Shown: positions 18,730-26,606 of the stretch, piece by piece | How positions within the stretch are numbered: position 1 is the first letter of the stretch | Layout: each line of letters starts with the position of its first letter | Assembly (NCBI RefSeq): GCF_030764225.1 | Contig: NZ_JASAXH010000006.1 | Reading direction: 5' to 3' (one strand) | DNA length: 64,000 bases | Source: Phocoenobacter atlanticus | Lineage (GTDB): Bacteria > Pseudomonadota > Gammaproteobacteria > Enterobacterales > Pasteurellaceae | Notes under the pieces: generated by a model | The model's input: the letters and a program-made list of their open reading frames with translations, nothing else | What the model was told of the DNA's origin: nothing | The model's database searches: none | Program-made: the position numbers and the translations under genes

Positions 18730-18915
18730 TTATCTTCCTTCTTTTTGATCTGCAAATTTTTGGTAGTCACTATCAGAGATATGTTCCAATCCTTTATTAA
18801 TTAACATTTTTAAAATCTCCGTATCTTTAAAACTGGTTTTAGTTAAAATCACGGCTTTTACGTGCTCTTTCTGTACACGATCCCAAGTTAAATTATCAAT
18901 ATGTTTAGTAGGCAT
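18730..18915 (-). CDS. 61-residue protein, possibly plasmid-type DNA-binding
   Basis: Starts MPTKHIDNLTWDRVQKEHVKAV and continues with TSFKDTEILKMLINKGLEHI. One strand then two helices is compatible with a ribbon-helix-helix or similar small DNA-binding fold, and I have an impression of similar proteins on small Pasteurellaceae and Moraxellaceae plasmids, which I cannot verify. GATC-rich DNA with DnaA-box-like words lies beside its start. Could be a leftover of an integrated replicon. Confidence 0.5.
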   Translation of the reverse strand: MPTKHIDNLTWDRVQKEHVKAVILTKTSFKDTEILKMLINKGLEHISDSDYQKFADQKEGR

Positions 18916-19442
18916 CTTAAACTCTCTTTCTATAACTTATTATAAATAAAGGAAATAATAACAACTTTTTAATAAAAAACAAAGGGTTTATCCATCTAAT
19001 TTCTGAGAAAATAAGTTGATAAACATTTCTAATAAATTATAAACTTAGAAATATAGAGCTAAAGAGAGCAACTACTCACTTTTTTAGGATCCTTTCTTGT
19101 TATAAAGTAAGCATCCACTTGCAAAAATAGATTTTTAAAGATCTATAAAATAATGTTAAAATAAAGATCTGCTCACGTGATTGTTTTAAAAGGATCTTTT
19201 TTATACTAATTAGATATAAAAATTTAAAGCGTGGATCTTGGATTATTTTTAGTAAAAAAATAGAAGAATAATAACAAAAAACAAGGAAATAAAGTTATCC
19301 ACTTATCCACAACAAAAAACAACTAATTAGTGCAAATGCCCAATTTTGATTTTCTGAAGGGATAAAAAGAAAGTAAATACTTACATATTTGATTTGTATA
19401 TATTAAAAATGAAGCTTGCTATTGCTGAAGGTAATTTAATGA
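18916..19442. other. GATC-rich non-coding region with replication-origin-like words
   Basis: No gene is visible. Together with the flanks (18620-19240) it holds about twelve GATC sites, far more than expected in such AT-rich DNA, several in AAGATCT or GGATCTT context, followed by an A/T-rich tract and two DnaA-box-like words at 19295-19311. Similarity to oriC is in composition only; the nearby dif site argues against a chromosomal origin, so a plasmid-replicon remnant is the better reading. Confidence 0.45.
19295..19311 (+). promoter_or_regulatory. Two overlapping DnaA-box-like words
   Basis: TTATCCACT (19295-19303) and TTATCCACA (19303-19311) share one base. The second is the perfect E. coli consensus DnaA box; the first differs at the last base. 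Confidence 0.55.
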
Positions 19443-19703
19443 AAAAGATATTTTGTTGGAGTAAGTGCTGTACTACCTAAAAATCTGAAAAGTTTAAATA
19501 TTTATATAATATTCAAAATTCCCTTTGTTGGAGATAAATTTGTTAGATTTAAAGGCAGTAAATCTGAAATTATATTAAATGCACCTCATCTGAGGTTTCA
19601 AATTTATTTGGATTACTTGCATAATAATTTTATTGAGGCAGTGAATAAAGCAAAATTAGAGGAGAAAAAACAGAGACGTCAAAATGATGCTTCAGTATTA
19701 TAA
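19443..19703 (+). pseudogene. Remnant: 3' part of an unrecognised gene
   Basis: An 86-codon frame opens directly after a TGA (19440-19442) and has no ATG or GTG near its beginning, yet it reads as sensible protein: IPFVGDKFVRFKGSKSEIIL, LRFQIYLDYLHNNFIEAV and a charged tail KLEEKKQRRQ. Upstream, ATG-led frames at 19411 and 19439 run into stops, as expected after a frameshift. It is most likely the C-terminal piece of a decayed gene. Family unknown. Confidence 0.45.
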
Positions 19704-19879
19704 ATTAAGATATAATAATGAAAAATCGTAAAAATAGTATGAATTTCTAAATAAGCGGTATGATTACTGTAAAAATTTGCAAATTTTTAACAGAAAGCTA
19801 CCGCTATCAAGATTTATTTAAAAGTCCAAAATCAAAAGGCATCAAACTAAACTTGGTTTTTAAACCACTTTGTTTAATC

Positions 19880-20656
19880 TTAGATTGGTTGTAATTCCAT
19901 AATCATTGCCTTTTGAACGGCATCACGCTCGGAAATTTGCTTAGCCCAACGCATTAAGTGTTGATAGGATTTAATATCTAAAAATGTATCTGAACCTGTG
20001 TATAACTTACCCAACGCTAATTGTCCATACCACGCCCAAATCGCCATATCGGCAATGCTATAACCACACTTGCAGATATACTCATTATCCGCTAAATGCT
20101 TATTTAATAAATCTAATTGACGTTTTGTTTCCATCGTAAAGCGGTCAATAGCATATTCTATCGGCTCTGGTGCATAATGATAAAAATGCCCAAAACCACC
20201 ACCTAAATACGGAGCAGAACCCATTTGCCACATCAACCACGACAAACATTCGGCTCGATCTTTGCCAGATTTTGGTAAAAAGTATCCATATTTTTCTGCT
20301 AGATAGATTAAAATCGCTCCTGACTCAAATAACTTTATCGGTTCATCAAGTGACTGATCGATCAAGGCAGGAATTTTAGAATTAGGGTTTATTGCCACAA
20401 AATCTGAACCAAATTGTTGTTCTTCCATAATATTGATCTGATAGGCATCAAATTCAGCACCAGCTACATTCAAAAGTGCTAACTCTTTAAGCATTATATT
20501 GATTTTTATGCCATTAGGCGTATTTAATGAATAGAGTTGTAATGGCTTATCGCCACGAGGTAATCTTTGCTCAAATTTTGCCCCAGCAGTGGGGCGGTTA
20601 AAATGATGAGAATTTTCTTTATTTTTCCAAACCTTTGGCGGTGTGTAAGTCGTCAT
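19880..20656 (-). CDS. yghU: YghU-like glutathione transferase / disulfide-bond oxidoreductase
   Basis: 258 residues, strongly like E. coli YghU: LPRGDKPLQLYSLNTPNGIK, NPNSKIPALID, ESGAILIYLAEKYGYFLP, and LGGGFGHFYHYAPEPIEYAIDR. The thioredoxin-like domain is N-terminal, the helical domain follows (SIADMAIWAWYGQL). YghU binds two glutathiones and reduces small disulfides and peroxides. The C-terminal tail of about 30 residues seen in the E. coli protein is absent. It ends the minus-strand detoxification cluster. Its own promoter may lie in the 110 bp upstream. Confidence 0.92.
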   Translation of the reverse strand: MTTYTPPKVWKNKENSHHFNRPTAGAKFEQRLPRGDKPLQLYSLNTPNGIKINIMLKELALLNVAGAEFDAYQINIMEEQQFGSDFVAINPNSKIPALIDQSLDEPIKLFESGAILIYLAEKYGYFLPKSGKDRAECLSWLMWQMGSAPYLGGGFGHFYHYAPEPIEYAIDRFTMETKRQLDLLNKHLADNEYICKCGYSIADMAIWAWYGQLALGKLYTGSDTFLDIKSYQHLMRWAKQISERDAVQKAMIMELQPI

Positions 20657-20766
20657 TACATTTACTTCTTTTTGTTGCTTTCTTTGTTTTAGAATAAGTC
20701 ACAAGTAAAAATACCAAACCCGTTAACGGAATAAATCAACTGATAAGTATTTATTTTGTCCTAAAT

Positions 20767-21393
20767 TTATTTAAAGGTGGTAATTTCTTCTGCATCAAGG
20801 CGAATACTGCCGTGTGATTGATAATTTGCTTTGCCGATTGCAATGATCATTACAGGTACATATCTTTCAGGATCAACGCCTAATGACTCGGCAATTTTAT
20901 CTTCTTCAAAACCACCAATAGCGTTGGTATCGTATCCATAAGCACGAGCGACTAACATTAATTGCATTGCCATTAAACTTGTATCAATTTTAACAATATC
21001 ATTCATTTTTTGTTTAGAAGCATTTTCATAAAATGGCATAAACATTCCCATCAGCTCTTGCTTGATATTTTCAGGCATTAACCCTTTTTCAACTGCTCTT
21101 GAATAAATATCCTCCGCTTTTTGGTAACATTGCATATCGCCAAAAAGGACAATCATTGCTGCGGATGTATCATTTTGTCTTGTATTAAAGCGAATAAGTG
21201 GTCTTAAAATATCTTTTCCTTCCGGCGTATCCACGACAACAAATCGCCAAGGCTGTAAATTCACAGATGATGGTGCTTTTACTGCTTTATTAAGCATTTC
21301 TAGCATTTCTTCACGATCTATTTTGATATTTTCATCAAAAACTTTTATAGACGTTCGATTATAAACAATATCTTCAAAATTATTATTTTTCAT
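20767..21393 (-). CDS. Nitroreductase-family FMN oxidoreductase
   Basis: 208 residues from ATG 21393 (AAGGAAAAA upstream); the longer frame overlaps the hchA end and is unlikely. Family signs are the N-terminal NRTSIKVFDENIKIDREE, the FMN/Phe block KAPSSVNLQPWRFVVV and the C-terminal AYGYDTNAIGGFEEDKI. Nitroreductases of this group (DrgA/MhqN-like) reduce quinones, nitro compounds or other electrophiles with NAD(P)H. It lies 12 bp after hchA and is almost certainly co-transcribed from the promoter at 22411-22481. Confidence 0.88.
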   Translation of the reverse strand: MKNNNFEDIVYNRTSIKVFDENIKIDREEMLEMLNKAVKAPSSVNLQPWRFVVVDTPEGKDILRPLIRFNTRQNDTSAAMIVLFGDMQCYQKAEDIYSRAVEKGLMPENIKQELMGMFMPFYENASKQKMNDIVKIDTSLMAMQLMLVARAYGYDTNAIGGFEEDKIAESLGVDPERYVPVMIIAIGKANYQSHGSIRLDAEEITTFK

Positions 21394-21404
21394 ATTTTTT
21401 CCTT

Positions 21405-22265
21405 TTATTTGTTGATTGATTTTAATAGTTCTTCTGCACACAATTTCCCAAAATCATTAGCGGCTTGTGGACTTGCACCAGTAATCAATTTTCGGTCGAT
21501 ATAACAAGTTTTATCGGCTTTTTTATTGACAAAAGTAACACCTAAATTTTCCAATGTTTCACCAAATTTCCAAGTTAAATGCCCTGGCATATAGCCAATC
21601 ATCGGTGTTTGTTTATCAACACTATCAGGGAAGGCAGCCATTTTATAGCCTTTGTAAATAAACTCTTTATCATTGTCTAAATTTGCAGCCAATAAAGCCG
21701 CAGGGGCGTGACAAATCGCCATCATATATAAATCTTTTTTGTGTGACCAATGAATGAGTTGGCTTAAATTTTTATCTTCGGGTAATCCAAGCATTGCACC
21801 GTGTCCCCCTGGAATAAAAACAGCTACATAATCATCATTATCATTCATTTTATGTTGTACAAAATCAGCTAAACTTTTTGGATTTTCAAATTGTGATTGA
21901 TATTCTGAATAGATTTTTTGAACATTTTCATCTTTTTGTGGCATTGCCCACATTTCGATTTTTACTGATTTTCCTGTTGGTGTGTAAATATCAACATCAA
22001 AACCTGCGTTTTTAAGGTGTAACATAGGCAATAGCATTTCGACAGGGTGGTTTCCTGTTGAAAATTTTGTGCCGTTTGCCATTGTCATATTTTGCTGTTC
22101 GGTACAGATCATTAAGATTTTTTTCGTGCCTTGATAGGTATTTGGATAAATTGAACCGTCAAAATCAGTTTTGTCTGATGTTGCTAGCTTTAAAGCAAGT
22201 TTTGACGGAATAAATGCACCGTCTTTGGCAGGTTGTGGTGCAAGTCCGAGTAGTTTTTTTAACAT
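21405..22265 (-). CDS. hchA: Glyoxalase III / protein deglycase HchA (Hsp31)
   Basis: 286 residues, full length for Hsp31. The DJ-1/PfpI core carries the nucleophile Cys185 and His186 in AICHAPAALL, the preceding VFIPGGHGAML, and metal-ligand motif HPVE at residues 73-76. HchA converts methylglyoxal to lactate without glutathione and can repair glycated proteins. It sits between a decayed nitroreductase end and an intact nitroreductase, under a promoter with paired operators, which fits induction by reactive carbonyls or quinones. Confidence 0.94.
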   Translation of the reverse strand: MLKKLLGLAPQPAKDGAFIPSKLALKLATSDKTDFDGSIYPNTYQGTKKILMICTEQQNMTMANGTKFSTGNHPVEMLLPMLHLKNAGFDVDIYTPTGKSVKIEMWAMPQKDENVQKIYSEYQSQFENPKSLADFVQHKMNDNDDYVAVFIPGGHGAMLGLPEDKNLSQLIHWSHKKDLYMMAICHAPAALLAANLDNDKEFIYKGYKMAAFPDSVDKQTPMIGYMPGHLTWKFGETLENLGVTFVNKKADKTCYIDRKLITGASPQAANDFGKLCAEELLKSINK

Positions 22266-22294
22266 AATGTTTTTCCTTAGGTAATAATTGAGTA

Positions 22295-22399
22295 TTAGAA
22301 ATGTGTAAAAATTTCGTCTAACTCAAAATGAGATTTGGGTAATTTTGCATTAAAGTCATCATCAGCGTGATAACTCAATGCTATGGTTAAAGTTGGCAT
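22295..22399 (-). pseudogene. C-terminal remnant of an NfsB-type nitroreductase
   Basis: A 34-codon frame reads MPTLTIALSYHADDDFNAKL, then PKSHFELDEIFTHF. The block with DDFNAKLPKS matches the C-terminus of NfsB-like nitroreductases (compare GHHSVEDFNATLPKSR of E. coli NfsB). The other five sixths of the gene are missing while its promoter at 22411-22481 remains, so an internal deletion appears to have joined promoter and tail. It may still be translated as a small peptide ahead of hchA. Confidence 0.7.
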
Positions 22400-22410
22400 T
22401 GTTTACTCTT

Positions 22411-22481
22411 TTGTACTCAATTAACTTGTATGCAAAATATTATATTGAGTAAAAATATATTTGCAAGTTGTTTGTGTACAA
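22411..22481 (-). promoter_or_regulatory. Promoter with two operator-like palindromes, upstream of hchA
   Basis: On the minus strand: TTGTACACAA (22472-22481), -35 TTGCAA (22461-22466), 16-bp spacer, -10 TATAAT (22439-22444), then TTGCATACAA (22426-22435) and TTGAGTACAA (22411-22420). The first two palindromes are 46 bp apart centre to centre. The same layout with the same spacings occurs before yqhD (26551-26606). Confidence 0.75.
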
Positions 22482-22492
22482 ATTATTTTTTA

Positions 22493-23131
22493 TTAGAAAT
22501 TATCATTAAAAATAATTTGATTCCCTTTACGATGAACACCTGAAAATAAAGCTTTTGCTAACTTTTCACCAGTAATTGCACCATATTTTTTAAATTTTCC
22601 TCTCATTATATATTTCAAAATTTTAACTAAAAAAATACCAATATTTTCTACAAATCGTTGTTCGCAACGATTACCATAAATCAGTGATGGACGATAAACC
22701 AGAATATTGGGAATATTGTATTGTAAAATATCTCGTTCCATTTCGCCTTTAGTTCGGCTATAAAATACTCGACTATTTGTATTCGCACCGATAGCTGAAA
22801 TTACGCTAAACGTTAGTATATTGTTTTTTTCTGCTAATTTTGCTGATGTGACAGGAATACCGTGATCAATAGCTCGATATAAGATTTTATCGGGTGTCTT
22901 GGCTTTTGTTGTTCCGATACAGCAAAATACTTTATCGGCAGTGAAATTATCGGTTTGTTGCTCTAGTTCTAACATATTACAAACGATTTCTTCCAATTTA
23001 GGGTGTGTTTTTCCTGTTGTGCGACGAGTAAATATTTTTACTTTTTCGTAGTCATCACTTGCTAGTAATAAATCTAGCAAATAACTACCAGTAAGTCCTG
23101 TTGCACCAAGTAGAATGGCAGTTTTTTTCAT
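22493..23131 (-). CDS. NAD(P)-binding Rossmann oxidoreductase (HTATIP2/YbjT-like)
   Basis: 212 residues from ATG 23131. The N-terminal dinucleotide motif is ILLGATGLTGSYLLDLLL. FTRRTTGKTHPKLEE, FCCIGTTKAKTPD and YSRTKGEMERDI follow the atypical SDR pattern of the HTATIP2-like group, in which the motif YSRTKG replaces the usual YxxxK. Substrate unknown; these proteins often accompany quinone or aldehyde stress genes. The start is preceded by GAGA. It forms a pair with the membrane gene 28 bp upstream. Confidence 0.8.
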   Translation of the reverse strand: MKKTAILLGATGLTGSYLLDLLLASDDYEKVKIFTRRTTGKTHPKLEEIVCNMLELEQQTDNFTADKVFCCIGTTKAKTPDKILYRAIDHGIPVTSAKLAEKNNILTFSVISAIGANTNSRVFYSRTKGEMERDILQYNIPNILVYRPSLIYGNRCEQRFVENIGIFLVKILKYIMRGKFKKYGAITGEKLAKALFSGVHRKGNQIIFNDNF

Positions 23132-23159
23132 TTTTTTCTCTTTTATCATTTTGATTTCG

Positions 23160-23564
23160 TTATTTCTTAGACTTGATTAAGTAACTAAATACGAGAAAGA
23201 AGAAGAGTCCAAATAGCCAGTCATTTATTCCATAAATACTGTAAAAGATGCCTGCCATTATATCTTCTTGATATACATCTGAAAGATTATGATGAATAAG
23301 CCAATTTATCCACATACACCCATAAATAGATTTCTCAATAACGAATATACCAATTAGCCATTTTAGATGATGAAATGATTTGGAAACGGATAAAAATACA
23401 CCACCCCATACCATTATCATTAATAGTCCAAAATTAGACATTACAATGGGATCGTATTTAATGATTGTTTCATTGGTAAAAAATCTTGAAAAGAAAAGTA
23501 CTGACAGGTTCATAATACCTGATAGGATAAATCCTTTGCTAATAATTATATCTATTTTACTCAT
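23160..23564 (-). CDS. Four-helix membrane protein, unknown
   Basis: 134 residues, with hydrophobic segments at about 9-27, 42-60, 68-86 and 108-128 and a basic end LIKSKK. It resembles small uncharacterised inner-membrane proteins and lies in the same direction as the oxidoreductase after it, so they probably form one transcript. No family could be named. Confidence 0.65.
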   Translation of the reverse strand: MSKIDIIISKGFILSGIMNLSVLFFSRFFTNETIIKYDPIVMSNFGLLMIMVWGGVFLSVSKSFHHLKWLIGIFVIEKSIYGCMWINWLIHHNLSDVYQEDIMAGIFYSIYGINDWLFGLFFFLVFSYLIKSKK

Positions 23565-23647
23565 TGTTATATCCTGTTTTTAACCCAAATTACTTAATTT
23601 TTTATAAGGAATTACTGATATATCAATTATCACTAAATATATAATAA

Positions 23648-23671
23648 GGGCTATTAAACGTAATAACAGCC
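23648..23671 (-). terminator. Possible terminator after the DJ-1/PfpI gene
   Basis: GGCTATTA (23649-23656) and TAATAACAGCC (23661-23671) can pair; read on the minus strand the stem is followed by TTATTAT. A weak but well-placed hairpin downstream of the stop at 23721. Confidence 0.5.
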
Positions 23672-23720
23672 TGAGTATAAACTCAAACTGTTATATTTTT
23701 TATATTATAAGATTGAGTTT

Positions 23721-24401
23721 TTACTTCAATTTATTTAATAAAAGTTCAGCAACTAATTCTGATGAGGCAGGGTTTTGCCCAGTGATTAATAGATCATCTT
23801 CAACTGCATAAGGAACCCAATCGCCTTTCTTAGAGTAAATACCACCATTACTTTTTAACATATCTTCTACTAAAAATGGCACAATATTAGTTAATTGAAC
23901 AGCCTCTTCTTCACCATTTGTAAAACCAGTGACTTTTTTACCATTAACTAAAGGTGTTCCATCTGTATTTTTGGTATATTTAAAAATTGATGGTGCGTGG
24001 CAAACCGCAGCAACAGGTTTATTATTTTGATAAAAGCTTTCTATCAATGCAATTGAATTTTTATCTTCTGCCAAGTCCCATAAAGGTCCGTGACCACCAG
24101 GATAAAAAACCGCATCATAATCTGCTTGATTTACCGTTTCTAATTTAATGGTTTGAGCTAAAATAGCTTGTGTTTCTTTATCTCCATTAAATCTGATTGT
24201 TGCAGGTGTTTGAAAGTCAGGAGATGCACTTTTAGGATCAATCGGTGGTTGTCCACCGTTAGGCGATGCAAGCGTTATTTCAATGCCATTATCCTTCAAT
24301 ACATAGTAAGGTGTTGCAAACTCTTCTATCCAGAATCCTGTTTTTTCTCCAGTATTTCCTAAATCTTCGTGACTTGTTAGTACAAATAATACTTTTTTCA
24401 T
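23721..24401 (-). CDS. DJ-1/PfpI-family protein (Hsp31-like, class I glutamine amidotransferase fold)
   Basis: 226 residues. The catalytic Cys134-His135 lies in AAVCHAPSIF, preceded by VFYPGGHGPLWDL; the acidic partner is in FWIEEFATPYYVL (Glu26). This arrangement is that of the short Hsp31-like glyoxalase III/chaperone branch (similar to yeast Hsp31-34), distinct from the longer HchA downstream. Likely role: detoxification of methylglyoxal or related stress. A hexanucleotide repeat lies 32 bp upstream of its start (24433-24462), where it could change promoter spacing. Confidence 0.9.
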   Translation of the reverse strand: MKKVLFVLTSHEDLGNTGEKTGFWIEEFATPYYVLKDNGIEITLASPNGGQPPIDPKSASPDFQTPATIRFNGDKETQAILAQTIKLETVNQADYDAVFYPGGHGPLWDLAEDKNSIALIESFYQNNKPVAAVCHAPSIFKYTKNTDGTPLVNGKKVTGFTNGEEEAVQLTNIVPFLVEDMLKSNGGIYSKKGDWVPYAVEDDLLITGQNPASSELVAELLLNKLK

Positions 24402-24432
24402 ATTTTTTCTCTTGTTGTAAATGGTAAATTTT

Positions 24433-24462
24433 TAATAGTAATAGTAATAGTAATAGTAATAG
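24433..24462. repeat. Five perfect tandem copies of TAATAG
   Basis: The hexamer TAATAG is repeated five times without interruption between the DJ-1/PfpI gene (start 24401, minus strand) and the preceding gene. It lies in the presumed promoter or leader of the DJ-1 gene. Confidence 0.85.
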
Positions 24463-24503
24463 TTATTTCAACTACTATACTTTAAAGTCGCTAAGGTTAA
24501 ATA

Positions 24504-24917
24504 TTAAGGTTTAACAATACGCCAAATATTTCTAAATCCATCACCAGTGGTGTCGCCAACTTTTTTATCTTTAATCCAATAATATAAGGGCTTACCTTTA
24601 AATGCCCATTGTTTTTTGCCGTCATCACGAATGATTACGGAGTAGTCCCCATCATTGATTGCATTATCTTTAGCAAATAATGGTGGCCAATAAATTGCAC
24701 ATTCATCATTACAAACACTTTTGCCACTGTTGGCAATGTCTTTATCAAAAGTATAAAGGGTCATACCATTTTTGTCTGTAAGTAAGCCATTGAGTGTGCT
24801 GACAGGCACCGATTGAGTACTATTTTGGCTAACTGATGATGCGTTATCAGAGGTGTTGGCATAGCTTGTCATAGTAACAGAAGCTAATAAAACGGAGGTT
24901 AAAAGTAATTTTTTCAT
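24504..24917 (-). CDS. Secreted protein with Lipoprotein_15 repeats (COG4315-like)
   Basis: 137 residues with a classical signal peptide (KKLLLTSVLLASVTMTSYA, cleavage after AYA/YAN). The mature part has the repeats of this family: GLLTDKNGMTLYTFDKD, then CNDECAIYWPPLFA, then WAFKGKPLYYWIKDKKVGD. The family motif Y-x-(FWY)-x-x-D is present twice. Periplasmic, function unknown; relatives often lie with oxidative-stress genes, as here beside ohr and yqhD. Confidence 0.85.
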   Translation of the reverse strand: MKKLLLTSVLLASVTMTSYANTSDNASSVSQNSTQSVPVSTLNGLLTDKNGMTLYTFDKDIANSGKSVCNDECAIYWPPLFAKDNAINDGDYSVIIRDDGKKQWAFKGKPLYYWIKDKKVGDTTGDGFRNIWRIVKP

Positions 24918-24932
24918 TGTGTTATTCCTAAT

Positions 24933-25346
24933 TTATTTTAATGATATATTGACTTCAATATTGCCACGTGTGGCATTTGAATATGGACAAACTTGATGAG
25001 CTTTTTCAAGCAATTGTTGAGCAGTTTCTCTCTCTACACCTTGAATATCCGCCACTAAATCAACAGCTAAATCAAAACCACCTGTTGTATTTGGTAAAAT
25101 ACTTACCGTAGCTGTAATGGTACTATCAATTTTCACTTTGGATTTTTGAGCGACTAGGTTTAACGCACTATCAAAACACGCCGCATAGCCACCAGCAAAT
25201 AATTGTTCAGGGTTAGTAAAGTCATCATTTTGACCACCTAATGCTTTTGGCATTCTTACTTCTAAATCTAATACACCATTATCCGATTTAATGTTGCCAT
25301 TTCTTCCACCAGTGGCAGTTACTGTTGTTGAATATAATGTTTTCAT
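24933..25346 (-). CDS. ohr: Organic hydroperoxide resistance protein (Ohr/OsmC)
   Basis: 137 residues. Ohr reduces organic hydroperoxides with two reactive cysteines: the peroxidatic Cys57 in GYAACFDSAL and the resolving Cys120 in HQVCPYSNATRGN. The N-terminal YSTTVTATGGRNG and NPEQLFAGGYA are diagnostic. It lies 12 bp after yqhD and 15 bp before the secreted protein gene, so the three form one operon. The usual adjacent OhrR repressor is absent, so control probably comes from the yqhD promoter. Confidence 0.95.
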   Translation of the reverse strand: MKTLYSTTVTATGGRNGNIKSDNGVLDLEVRMPKALGGQNDDFTNPEQLFAGGYAACFDSALNLVAQKSKVKIDSTITATVSILPNTTGGFDLAVDLVADIQGVERETAQQLLEKAHQVCPYSNATRGNIEVNISLK

Positions 25347-25358
25347 TTTGTTTTCCTT

Positions 25359-26522
25359 TTATTTTGTATAAGTATTTTTTACAATTTGTTGTACATCATT
25401 AGGTGTAATAGCTTGATGTTCTCCAAGCCCTAACCAACCACGTTGAGTAAATCTTTCAGCGATAATTTCGGCACTACCATTGTAATCTTCCGTATAAGCC
25501 GATAGCGTCGTTTCGATACCTAATGAATTAAAAAATTGTTCTGTTTTTAAGATACCTCGCTGTGCTTTTTGTTCAAGGTTACCTTCTGTAACTTGCCAAA
25601 CTCGTTCAGCATATTGAGCTAATTTTTCTTTTTTAGTTTCAAAACAATGCTCATAATAGCGTGGAGCAACAATGGCTAAGGTACGTGCGTGATCAATACC
25701 AAACAATGCGGTTAATTCGTGTCCAATGGCGTGAACGCCCCAATCACTTGGTACGCCTTGACTGATCAATCCATTTAATGCCATCGTACACGACCACATA
25801 AAGTTAGAGGCAGCTTGATAATCGTTAGGATCATTCAAAACAGTTTCACCCACTTCGATCAAGGTTTGTAAAATACTTTCAGCAAAACGATCTTGGAGTA
25901 AACCACCAGCTGGATACGTCATATATTGTTCTAAAACGTGAGTAAAAGCATCTATTACCCCATTTACCAATTGTTTTTTAGGCAAGGATTGAATAACCGT
26001 AGGATCAAGTACAGAACATTGAGGGAACAATAGTGGCGAACCAAAAGATAATTTTTCTTTTGTTGCTCGGCGAGAAACAACTGCACCTGAATTCATTTCA
26101 GATCCTGTGGCGGGCAGTGTTAAAACGGCAGAAAAAGGTACGGCTAATTTTATTTCTGCTTTTTTGGCTAAAATATCCCAAGCATCGCCTTCATAGTGTG
26201 TGGCAGCCGAAATAAATTTTGCACCATCAATCACTGAACCACCGCCTACTGCAAGAATATAATCAAGCTGATTTTCTTTAATCGTTTTAACCGCTTCCAT
26301 TAAAATTTCATATTCGGGATTAGCAGGCACGCCACTAAATTCAATAAGGGTATAGTCTTTTAATGTATTGATAATTTGATCATAAACACCATTACGTTTA
26401 ATACTTCCCCCACCATAAAGCATTAAGATTCTTGCATCTTCTGGGATCTCTTGAGATAAATTGGCTATTTGTCCTTGTCCAAAAAGGATTTTAGTCGGAT
26501 TTTTGTATTGAAAATTTTTCAT
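25359..26522 (-). CDS. yqhD: NADPH-dependent, metal-containing aldehyde reductase YqhD
   Basis: 387 residues, matching E. coli YqhD in length. An iron/zinc alcohol dehydrogenase with coenzyme motif AVGGGSVIDGAKF, TLPATGSEMNSGAVVS and metal ligands in NGVIDAFTHVLEQY and HAIGHELTALFGIDHARTLAI. YqhD reduces short aldehydes from lipid peroxidation, methylglyoxal and furans using NADPH. It is first in the operon yqhD-ohr-secreted protein and has its own strong promoter with paired palindromes (26551-26606). The AraC regulator YqhC of E. coli is not present nearby. Confidence 0.95.
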   Translation of the reverse strand: MKNFQYKNPTKILFGQGQIANLSQEIPEDARILMLYGGGSIKRNGVYDQIINTLKDYTLIEFSGVPANPEYEILMEAVKTIKENQLDYILAVGGGSVIDGAKFISAATHYEGDAWDILAKKAEIKLAVPFSAVLTLPATGSEMNSGAVVSRRATKEKLSFGSPLLFPQCSVLDPTVIQSLPKKQLVNGVIDAFTHVLEQYMTYPAGGLLQDRFAESILQTLIEVGETVLNDPNDYQAASNFMWSCTMALNGLISQGVPSDWGVHAIGHELTALFGIDHARTLAIVAPRYYEHCFETKKEKLAQYAERVWQVTEGNLEQKAQRGILKTEQFFNSLGIETTLSAYTEDYNGSAEIIAERFTQRGWLGLGEHQAITPNDVQQIVKNTYTK

Positions 26523-26550
26523 TTTATACTCTCTATTAGTTGAATTTATT

Positions 26551-26606
26551 TTGCATGCAAATAATTATATAGAGGAAAAATTTATTTGCAAGTATTTTGT
26601 GTACAA
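26551..26606 (-). promoter_or_regulatory. Promoter of yqhD with two operator-like palindromes
   Basis: On the minus strand: TTGTACACAA (26597-26606), -35 TTGCAA (26586-26591), 16-bp spacer, -10 TATAAT (26564-26569), TTGCATGCAA (26551-26560). Palindrome centres are 46 bp apart, with six and four bp to the -35 and -10, exactly as before hchA. Confidence 0.8.

Noticed and set aside
19085..19325. Chromosomal oriC
   Set aside because: GATC sites, AT-rich tract and DnaA boxes look origin-like, but a near-perfect dif lies only about 18.6 kb away and no gidA, mioC, rnpA or dnaA is nearby. A plasmid remnant fits better.
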